Assembly (NCBI RefSeq): GCF_051401765.1
Contig: NW_027480423.1
Coordinates: forward strand, 11,408,001 to 11,472,000
DNA from: Calliopsis andreniformis
Taxonomy: Eukaryota; Arthropoda; Insecta; Hymenoptera; Andrenidae
DNA: 64,000 nt
Direction of reading: 5' to 3'
The position numbers and the translations under genes were made by a program. The notes below the pieces were generated by a model. That model saw nothing but the letters and a program-made list of their open reading frames with translations. It had not been told where the DNA came from and ran no database searches. Positions 53,265-63,440 of this stretch are shown here, piece by piece. Position 1 is the first letter of the stretch, and the number at the start of each line of letters is the position of its first letter.

Positions 53265-56200
53265 CTGTTGTATTTATATTGTATTTTATGCTTCTAGCGT
53301 TCACTTCTTAGGCCCTAACTATTCGATCGGGTGGAACAGCGCCCTAGGGTGAAGCCTAGGTTGCCCGGAAAGTAGAAGTGACCATAACTTTCAAAGTGGT
53401 AGCAATTATTCCTGATATACGATGGAAAAACTGTTGCATTTATATTGTATTTTATGCTTCTGGCGTTGACTTCTTAGGCCCTAACTATTCGATCTGGTGG
53501 AGCAACGTCTTAGAGTGACGCCTAGGTTGCCGGGAACGTAGAAATGACCATATCTTTCACACTGGTTGCTATTGTTCCTGTTATACCATGGAAAAGCTGT
53601 TGTATTTATATTGTAACTTAGGCTTCTGGCGTTGACTTCTAAGGCCCTAGCTATTCGATCTGGTGGACTAACGCCCTAGAGTGAAGCCTAGGTTGCCCGG
53701 AAAGTAGAAATGTCCATAACTTTCATACTCGTTGCAATTATTCGTTTTATACGATGGAAAAACTGTTGTATTTATATTGTATTTTATGCTTCTGGCGTTC
53801 ACTTCTTAGGCCTTAACTATTCAATCTAGTGGAGCAACGCCCTAGGGTGAAGCCTAGGTTGCCTGGAAAGTAGAAATGTCCATAACTTTCATACTGGTTG
53901 CAATTATTCGTTTTATACGATGGAAGAACTGTTGTATTTATACTGTATTTTATGCTTCTGGCGTTGACTTCTAAGGCCGTAACTATTCGATATAGTGGAG
54001 CAACGCCCTAGAGTGAAGCCTAGGGTGCCCGGAACGTAGAAATGACCATCACTTTCAAACTGGTTGCAATTACTCCTGTTATATCATGGAAAAACTGTTG
54101 TATTTTTATTGCATTTTATGCTTCGGGCGTTGACTTCTAAGGCACTAACTATTCAAACTGTTGGAGCAACGCCCTAGGGTGAATCCTAGGTTGCCCGGAA
54201 AGTAGAAATGACCATAACTTTCATACTGGTTGCAATTATCTGGTTTATAGGATGGAAAAACTGTTGTATTTATATTGTATTTTATGCTTCTGGCGTTCAC
54301 TTCTTAGGCCTTAACTATTCGATCTGGTGGAGCTACGCCCTAGAGTGAAATCTAGGTTGCCCGGAACGTAGAAATGACCATTACTTTCACACTCTTTGCA
54401 ATTATTCATTTTATACGATGGAAAAGCTGTTGCATTTATATTGTATTTTATGCTTCTGGCGTTGACTTCTTAGGCCCTAACTATTCGATCTGTTGGAGCA
54501 ACGCCTTAGAGTGAAGCCTTGGTTTCCCGGAACGTAGAAATGACCATCACTTTCATACTGGTTGCAATTATTCGTTTTATACGATGGAAAAACTGTTGTA
54601 CTTATATTGTATTTTATGCTTGTGGCGTTGAATTCGAAGGCGCTAACTATTCGATCTGTTGGAGCAACGCCCTAGAGTGAAGCCTAGGGTGCCCGGAACG
54701 TAGAAATGACCATCACTTTCAAACTGGTTGCAACTATCCCAGTTATATGATGGAAAAACTGTTGCATTTTTATTGCATTTTATGCTTCGGGCGCTGACTT
54801 CCAAGGCCCTAACTGTCCAATCTGTTGGAGCAACGCCCTAGGGTGAAGCCTAGGTTGCCCGGAAAGTAGAAATGACCATAACTTTCATACTCGTTGCAAT
54901 TATACGTTTTATACGATGGAAAAGCTGTTGTATTTATATTGTATTTTATGCTTCTTGCGCTCACTTCTTAGGCCCTAACTATTCGATCTGGTGGAACATC
55001 GCCCTAGGGTGAAGCCTAGGTTTCCCGGAACGTAGAGATGACCATAACTTTCACAGTTGTAGCAATTATTCGATTTATACAATGGAAAAACAGTTCTATT
55101 AATTTTGTTTTTTATGTTTCGGGCGTCGACTTCTAAGGCACTAACTATTCGATCTGGTGGAGCAACGCCCTACAGTGAAGCCTAGGTTGCCCGGAACGTA
55201 GAAATGGCCATAACTTTCACACTGGTAGCAATTATTCGAAATATACAATGGAAAAACTGTTCTACCTATTTTGTGTTTTATGTTTCGCGCGATGACTTCT
55301 AAGGCCCTAACTACTCGATCTAGTGGAGCAACGCCCTAGTGTGAAGCCTAGCTTGCCTGGAAAGTAGAAATGTCCATAACTTTCATACTGGTTTTAATTA
55401 CTCGTTTTATACGATGGAAGAACTGTTGTATTTATACTATATTTTATGCTTCTGACGTTGACTTCTAAGGCACTAACTATTCGATCAGGTGGAGCTACGC
55501 CCTAGAGTGAAACATACGTTGCCCGGAACGTAGAAATGACCATTACTTTCACACTCTTTGCAATTATTCATTTTATGCGATGGAAAAGCTGTTGCATTTA
55601 TATTGTATTTTATGCTACTGGCGTTGACTTCTTGGGCGCTAACTATTCGATCTGGTGGAGCAACGCCCTAAGGAGAATCCTAGATTGACCGGGAAGTAGA
55701 AATGACCTTAACTTTCATACTGGTAGCAATTATTCGATTTATACAATGGAAAAACTGTTGTATTTATACTGTATTTTATGCTTCTGACGTTGACTTCTAA
55801 CGCACTAACTATTCGATCTGGTGGAGCAATGCCCTAGAGTGAAACCTAGGTTGCCCGGAACGTAGAAATGACCATTACTTTCACACTCTTTACAATTTGT
55901 CATTTTATACGATGGGAAAGCTGTTGCATTTATATTGTATTATATGCTTCTGGCGTTGACTTCTTAGGCCCTAACTATTCGATCTGGTGGAACAACGCCC
56001 TAGAGTGAAGTCTAGGTTGCCCGAAACGTAGAAATGACCATCACTTTCACACTGGTTGCAATTATTCATATTATAGGATGGAAAACCTGTTGTATTTATA
56101 TTGTATTTCATGCTCCTGGTGTTGACTTCTTAGGCCCTAACTATTCGATCTGGTGGAGCAACGCCCTAGAGTGAAGCCTAGGTTGCCCGGAACGTAGAAA

Positions 56201-56584
56201 TGACCATCACTTTCAAACTGGTTACAATTATTCCTGTTATACGATGGAAAAACTGTTGTATTTTTATTGCATCTTATGCTTCGGGCGTCGACTTCTAAGG
56301 CCCTAACCATCCAATCCGTTGGAGCAACGCACTATGGTAAAGCCTAGGTTGCCCGGAACGTAGAAATGACCATAACTTTCACACTGGTAGCAATTATTCG
56401 ATTTATACGATGGAAAAACTGTTCTATTTATTTTGTGTTTTATGTTTCGCGCGTTGACTTCTAAGGCCCTAACTATTCGATCTGGTGGAGCATCGCCCTA
56501 GGGTGAAGCCTAGGTTGCCCGGAAAGTAGAAATGTCCATAACTTTCACACTGCTTGCAATTATTCGTTTTATACGATGGAAAAA
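53265..56584 (+). repeat. 20-monomer HOR (3320 bp), copy 2
   Basis: It has the same twenty monomers in the same order as copies 1 and 3. It carries the private changes TTGTAACTTAGGC (near 53616) and GATCAGGTGGAGC (near 55487), which neither neighbour has. Six or so differences from copy 3 were seen over 2.7 kb. Confidence 0.92.
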
Positions 56585-59311
56585 CTGTTGTATTTATATT
56601 GTATTTTATGCTTCTAGCGTTCACTTCTTAGGCCCTAACTATTCGATCGGGTGGAACAGCGCCCTAGGGTGAAGCCTAGGTTGCCCGGAAAGTAGAAGTG
56701 ACCATAACTTTCAAAGTGGTAGCAATTATTCCTGATATACGATGGAAAAACTGTTGCATTTATATTGTATTTTATGCTTCTGGCGTTGACTTCTTAGGCC
56801 CTAACTATTCGATCTGGTGGAGCAACGGCTTAGAGTGACGCCTAGGTTGCCGGGAACGTAGAAATGACCATATCTTTCACACTGGTTGCTATTGTTCCTG
56901 TTATACCATGGAAAAGCTCTTGTATTTATATTGTACCTTAGGCTTCTGGCGTTGACTTCTAAGGCCCTAGCTATTCGATCTGGTGGACTAACGCCCTAGA
57001 GTGAAGCCTAGGTTGCCCGGAAAGTAGAAATGTCCATAACTTTCATACTCGTTGCAATTATTCGTTTTATACGATGGAAAAACTGTTGTATTTATATTGT
57101 ATTTTATGCTTCTGGCGTTCACTTCTTAGGCCTTAACTATTCAATCTAGTGGAGCAACGCCCTAGGGTGAAGCCTAGGTTGCCTGGAAAGTAGAAATGTC
57201 CATAACTTTCATACTGGTTGCAATTATTCGTTTTATACGATGGAAGAACTGTTGTATTTATACTGTATTTTATGCTTCTGGCGTTGACTTCTAAGGCCGT
57301 AACTATTCGATATAGTGGAGGAACGCCCTAGAGTGAAGCCTAGGGTGCCCGGAACGTAGAAATGACCATCACTTTCAAACTGGTTGCAATTACTCCTGTT
57401 ATATCATGGAAAAACTGTTGTATTTTTATTGCATTTTATGCTTCGGGCGTTGACTTCTAAGGCACTAACTATTCAAACTGTTGGAGCAACGCCCTAGGGT
57501 GAATCCTAGGTTGTCCGGAAAGTAGAAATGACCATAACTTTCATACTGGTTGCAATTATCTGGTTTATAGGATGGAAAAACTGTTGTATTTATATTGTAT
57601 TTTATGCTTCTGGCGTTCACTTCTTAGGCCTTAACTATTCGATCTGGTGGAGCTACGCCCTAGAGTGAAATCTAGGTTGCCCGGAACGTAGAAATGACCA
57701 TTACTTTCACACTCTTTGCAATTATTCATTTTATACGATGGAAAAGCTGTTGCATTTATATTGTATTTTATGCTTCTGGCGTTGACTTCTTAGGCCCTAA
57801 CTATTCGATCTGTTGGAGCAACGCCTTAGAGTGAAGCCTTGGTTTCCCGGAACGTAGAAATGACCATCACTTTCATACTGGTTGCAATTATTCGTTTTAT
57901 ACGATGGAAAAACTGTTGTACTTATATTGTATTTTATGCTTGTGGCGTTGAATTCGAAGGCGCTAACTATTCGATCTGTTGGAGCAACGCCCTAGAGTGA
58001 AGCCTAGGGTGCCCGGAACGTAGAAATGACCATCACTTTCAAACTGGTTGCAACTATCCCAGTTATATGATGGAAAAACTGTTGCATTTTTATTGCATTT
58101 TATGCTTCGGGCGCTGACTTCCAAGGCCCTAACTGTCCAATCTGTTGGAGCAACGCCCTAGGGTGAAGCCTAGGTTGCCCGGAAAGTAGAAATGACCATA
58201 ACTTTCATACTCGTTGCAATTATACGTTTTATACGATGGAAAAGCTGTTGTATTTATATTGTATTTTATGCTTCTTGCGCTCACTTCTTAGGCCCTAACT
58301 ATTCGATCTGGTGGAACATCGCCCTAGGGTGAAGCCTAGGTTTCCCGGAACGTAGAGATGACCATAACTTTCACAGTTGTAGCAATTATTCGATTTATAC
58401 AATGGAAAAACAGTTCTATTAATTTTGTTTTTTATGTTTCGGGCGTCGACTTCTAAGGCACTAACTATTCGATCTGGTGGAGCAACGCCCTACAGTGAAG
58501 CCTAGGTTGCCCGGAACGTAGAAATGGCCATAACTTTCACACTGGTAGCAATTATTCGAAATATACAATGGAAAAACTGTTCTACCTATTTTGTGTTTTA
58601 TGTTTCGCGCGATGACTTCTAAGGCCCTAACTACTCGATCTAGTGGAGCAACGCCCTAGTGTGAAGCCTAGCTTGCCTGGAAAGTAGAAATGTCCATAAC
58701 TTTCATACTGGTTTTAATTACTCGTTTTATACGATGGAAGAACTGTTGTATTTATACTATATTTTATGCTTCTGACGTTGACTTCTAAGGCACTAACTAT
58801 TCGATCTGGTGGAGCTACGCCCTAGAGTGAAACATACGTTGCCCGGAACGTAGAAATGACCATTACTTTCACACTCTTTGCAATTATTCATTTTATGCGA
58901 TGGAAAAGCTGTTGCATTTATATTGTATTTTATGCTACTGGCGTTGACTTCTTGGGCGCTAACTATTCGATCTGGTGGAGCAACGCCCTAAGGAGAATCC
59001 TAGATTGACCGGGAAGTAGAAATGACCTTAACTTTCATACTGGTAGCAATTATTCGATTTATACAATGGAAAAACTGTTGTATTTATACTGTATTTTATG
59101 CTTCTGACGTTGACTTCTAACGCACTAACTATTCGATCTGGTGGAGCAATGCCCTAGAGTGAAACCTAGGTTGCCCGGAACGTAGAAATGACCATTACTT
59201 TCACACTCTTTACAATTTGTCATTTTATACGATGGGAAAGCTGTTGCATTTATATTGTATTATATGCTTCTGGCGTTGACTTCTTAGGCCCTAACTATTC
59301 GATCTGGTGGA
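56585..59311 (+). repeat. 20-monomer HOR, copy 3 (partial, 2727 bp)
   Basis: It follows copy 2 through D2, then breaks at GATCTGGTGGA, where copy 2 continues ACAACGCCC and this one GCAGCGCC. Private changes include AACGGCTTAGAG, AAGCTCTTG, GAGGAACGCCC and TTGTCCGGAA. N, O, P and Q are missing, and the array enters an F2/G hybrid monomer instead. Confidence 0.9.
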
Positions 59312-61239
59312 GCAGCGCCTTAGAGTGACGCCTAGGTTGCCCGGAACGTAGAAATGACCATATCTTTCACACTGGTTGCAATTATTCGTTTTATACGATG
59401 GAAAAACTGTTGTATTTATATTGTATTTTATGCTTCTGGCGTTTTCTTCTTAGGCCCTAACTATTCGATCGGGTGGAACAACGCCCTAGGGTGAAGCCTA
59501 GGTTGCCCGGAAAGTAGAAATGACCATAACTTTCAAACTGGTTGCAATTATTCCTGTTATACGATGGAAAAACTGTTGTACTTATATTGTATTTTATGCT
59601 TGTGGCGTTGAATTCGAAGGCGCTAACTATTCGATCTGTTGGAGCAACGCCCTAGAGTGAAGCCTAGGGTGCCCGGAACGTAGAAATGACCATCACTTTC
59701 AAACTGGTTGCAACTATCCCAGTTATATGATGGAAAAACTGTTGCATTTTTATTGCATTTTATGCTTCGGGCGCTGACTTCCAAGGCCCTAACTGTCCAA
59801 TCTGTTGGAGCAACGCCCTAGGGTGAAGCCTAGGTTGCCCGGAAAGTAGAAATGACCATAACTTTCATACTCGTTGCAATTATACGTTTTATACGATGGA
59901 AAAGCTGTTGTATTTATATTGTATTTTATGCTTCTTGCGCTCACTTCTTAGGCCCTAACTATTCGATCTGGTGGAACATCGCCCTAGGGTGAAGCCTAGG
60001 TTTCCCGGAACGTAGAGATGACCATAACTTTCACAGTTGTAGCAATTATTCGATTTATACAATGGAAAAACAGTTCTATTAATTTTGTTTTTTATGTTTC
60101 GGGCGTCGACTTCTAAGGCACTAACTATTCGATCTGGTGGAGCAACGCCCTACAGTGAAGCCTAGGTTGCCCGGAACGTAGAAATGGCCATAACTTTCAC
60201 ACTGGTAGCAATTATTCGAAATATACAATGGAAAAACTGTTCTACCTATTTTGTGTTTTATGTTTCGCGCGATGACTTCTAAGGCCCTAACTACTCGATC
60301 TAGTGGAGCAACGCCCTAGTGTGAAGCCTAGCTTGCCTGGAAAGTAGAAATGTCCATAACTTTCATACTGGTTTTAATTACTCGTTTTATACGATGGAAG
60401 AACTGTTGTATTTATACTATATTTTATGCTTCTGACGTTGACTTCTAAGGCACTAACTATTCGATCTGGTGGAGCTACGCCCTAGAGTGAAACATACGTT
60501 GCCCGGAACGTAGAAATGACCATTACTTTCACACTCTTTGCAATTATTCATTTTATGCGATGGAAAAGCTGTTGCATTTATATTGTATTTTATGCTACTG
60601 GCGTTGACTTCTTGGGCGCTAACTATTCGATCTGGTGGAGCAACGCCCTAAGGAGAATCCTAGATTGACCGGGAAGTAGAAATGACCTTAACTTTCATAC
60701 TGGTAGCAATTATTCGATTTATACAATGGAAAAACTGTTGTATTTATACTGTATTTTATGCTTCTGACGTTGACTTCTAACGCACTAACTATTCGATCTG
60801 GTGGAGCAATGCCCTAGAGTGAAACCTAGGTTGCCCGGAACGTAGAAATGACCATTACTTTCACACTCTTTACAATTTGTCATTTTATACGATGGGAAAG
60901 CTGTTGCATTTATATTGTATTATATGCTTCTGGCGTTGACTTCTTAGGCCCTAACTATTCGATCTGGTGGAGCAGCGCCTTAGAGTGACGCCTAGGTTGC
61001 CCGGAACGTAGAAATGACCATATCTTTCACACTGGTTGCAATTATTCGTTTTATACGATGGAAAAACTGTTGTATTTATATTGTATTTTATGCTTCTGGC
61101 GTTTTCTTCTTAGGCCCTAACTATTCGATCGGGTGGAACAACGCCCTAGGGTGAAGCCTAGGTTGCCCGGAAAGTAGAAATGACCATAACTTTCAAACTG
61201 GTTGCAATTATTCCTGTTATACGATGGAAAAACTGTTGT
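57897..61239 (+). repeat. Ten-monomer tandem duplication (1660 bp), two copies
   Basis: 57897-59579 equals 59557-61239. The matching span is 1683 bp, 23 bp longer than the 1660 bp offset, so the exchange fell within those 23 bp. I noticed no difference between the copies, which makes this the youngest event visible. Each copy runs J(back half) K L M B C D E' D2 (F2/G) and the start of H. The join is an H/J hybrid monomer at 59503, with H in front (GGAAAGTAGAAATGACC, TTCAAACTGG) and J behind (GTGGCGTTGAATTCGAAGG). Confidence 0.92.
59337..59668 (+). repeat. Two consecutive hybrid monomers, F2/G and H/J
   Basis: The first begins ATATCTTTCACACTGGTTGC (F2) and continues ATTCGTTTTATACG with GGCGTTTTCTTCTTAGG (G). 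The second begins as H and becomes J after AACTGTTGTA. The F2/G hybrid recurs at about 60997 within the second copy of the 10-mer, where it is followed by an unbroken H. That order shows the F2/G join is older than the H/J join. Confidence 0.8.
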
Positions 61240-61986
61240 GTTTATATTGTATTTTATGCCTCTGGCGTTGACTTCTAAGGCACTAAGTATTCGATATGGT
61301 GGAGCAACGCCCTAGAGTGAAGCCTAGGGTGCCCGGAACGTAGAAATGACCATCACTTTCAAACTGGTTGCAATTACTCCTGTTATATCATGGAAAAACT
61401 GTTGTATTTTTATTGCATTTTATGCTTCGGGCGTTGACTTCTAAGGCACTAACTATTCAAACTGTTGCAGCAACGCCCTAGGGTGAATCCTAGGTTGCCC
61501 GGAAAGTAGAAATGACCATAACTTTCATACTGGTTGCAATTATCCGTTTTATACGATGGTAAAGCTGTTGTATGTATATTGTATTTTATGCTTCTGGCGT
61601 TCACTCCTTAAGCCTTAACTATTCGATCTGGTGGAACAACGCACTAGGGTGAAGCCTAGGTTGCCCGGAACGTAGAAATGACCATAACTTTCACACTGGT
61701 TGCAATTCGTTTTATACGATGGTAAAGCTGTTGTATGTATATTGTATTTTATGCTTCTTGCGCTCACTTCTTAGGCCCTAACTATTCGATCTGGTGGAAC
61801 ATCGCCCTAGGGTGAAGCCTAGGTTTCCCGGAGCGTAGAGATGACCATAACTTTCACAGTTGTAGCAATTATTCGATCTATACAATGGAAAAACAGTTCT
61901 ATTAATTTTGTTTTTTATGTTTCGGGCGTCGACTTCTAAGGCACTAACTATTCGATCTGGTGGAGCAACGCCCTAGAGTGAAGCCT
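61240..61986 (+). repeat. Mosaic H V W and L-like monomers, with a 3 bp deletion
   Basis: After the duplication come H, V (TTATATCATGG) and W, then two monomers with GATGGTAAAGCTGTTGTATG, and M. The monomer near 61700 reads TTGCAATTCGTTTTATACG where the consensus has TTGCAATTATTCGTTTTA, a 3 bp loss (163 bp monomer). The GATGGTAAAG variant was seen nowhere else in domain II. Confidence 0.75.
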
Positions 61987-63440
61987 AAGATGCCCGGAAC
62001 GTAGAAATGACCATAACGTTCACACTGATTGCAATTATTCGTTTTATACGATGGAAAAGCTGTTGTATTTATATTGTATTTTATGCTTCTGGCGTTCACT
62101 TCTTAGGCCTTAACTATTCGATTTGGTGGAACAACGCACTAGTGTGAAGCCTAGGTTTCCCGGAACGTAGAAATGGCCATAACTTTCACACTGGTAGCAA
62201 TTATTCGAAATATACAATGGAAAAACTGTTCTACCTATTTTGTGTTTTATGTTTCGCGCGTTGACTTCTAAGGCCCTAACTATTCGATCTAGTGGAGCAA
62301 TGCCCTAGTGTGAAGCCTAGGTTGCCTGGAAAGTAGAAATGTCCATAACTTTCATACTGGTTTTAATTACTCGTTTTATACGATGGAAGAACTGTTGTAT
62401 TTATACTATATTTTATGCTTCTGACGTTGACTTCTAAGGCACTAACCATTCGATCTGGTGGAGCTACGCCCTAGAGTGAAACATACGTTGCCCGGAACGT
62501 AGAAATGACCATTACTTTCACACTCTTTGCAATTATTCATTTTATGCGATGGAAAAGCTGTTGCATTTATATTGTATTTTATGCTACTGGCGTTGACTTC
62601 TTGGGCCCTAACTATTCGATCTGGTGGAGCAACGCCCTAAGGAGAATCCTAGATTGACCGGGAAGTAGAAATGACCATAACTTTCATACTGGTAGCAATT
62701 ATTCGATTTATACAATGGAAAAACAGTTCTATTAATTTTGTTTTTTATGTTTCGGGCGTCGACTTCTAAGGCACTAGCTATTCGATCTGGTGGAGCAACG
62801 CCCTAGAGTGAAGCCTAAGATGCCCGGAACGTAGAAATGACCATAACGATCACACTGATTGCAATTATTCGTTTTATACGATGGAAAAGCTGTTGTATTT
62901 ATATTGTATTTTATGCTTCTGGCGTTCACTTCTTAGGCCTTAACTATTCGATCTGGTGGAACAACGCACTAGTGTGAAGCCTAGGTTTCCCGGAACGTAG
63001 AAATGGCCATAACTTTCACACTGGTAGCAATTATTCGAAATATACAATGGAAAAACTGTTCTACCTATTTTGTGTTTTATGTTTCGCGCGTTGACTTCTA
63101 AGGCCCTAACTATTCGATCTAGTGGAGCAACGCCCTAGTGTGAAGCCTAGGTTGCTGGAAAGTAGAAATGTCCATAACTTTCATACTGGTTTTAATTACT
63201 CGTTTTATACGATGGAAGAACTGTTGTATTTATACTATATTTTATGCTTCTGACGTTGACTTCTAAGGCACTAACTATTCGATCTGGTGGAGCCACGCCC
63301 TAGAGTGAAACATACGTTGCCCGGAACGTAGAAATGACCATTACTTTCACACTCTTTGCAATTATTCATTTTATGCGATGGAAAAGCTGTTGCATTTATA
63401 TTGTATTTTATGCTACTGGCGTTGACTTCTTGGGCCCTAA
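61987..63440 (+). repeat. A B C D E A B C D block
   Basis: The five-monomer sub-repeat appears here once in full and once up to D, with the usual 830 bp step. It is nearly identical to 44725-46180. One base is missing in the second C (GGTTGCTGGAAAG near 63155). The second D leaves the family at CGCCCTAGAGTGAAGCC, where the usual form is CCTAAGGAGAATCC, and joins an O monomer. Confidence 0.83.

Noticed and set aside
49945..61239. Assembly duplication as the source of the near-identical blocks
   Set aside because: It cannot be excluded from sequence alone, but each copy has private substitutions (for example near 53616, 55487 and 57320) and the offsets are exact monomer multiples, which fits real tandem duplication better. 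The 1660 bp pair, where I saw no difference, stays the most doubtful.
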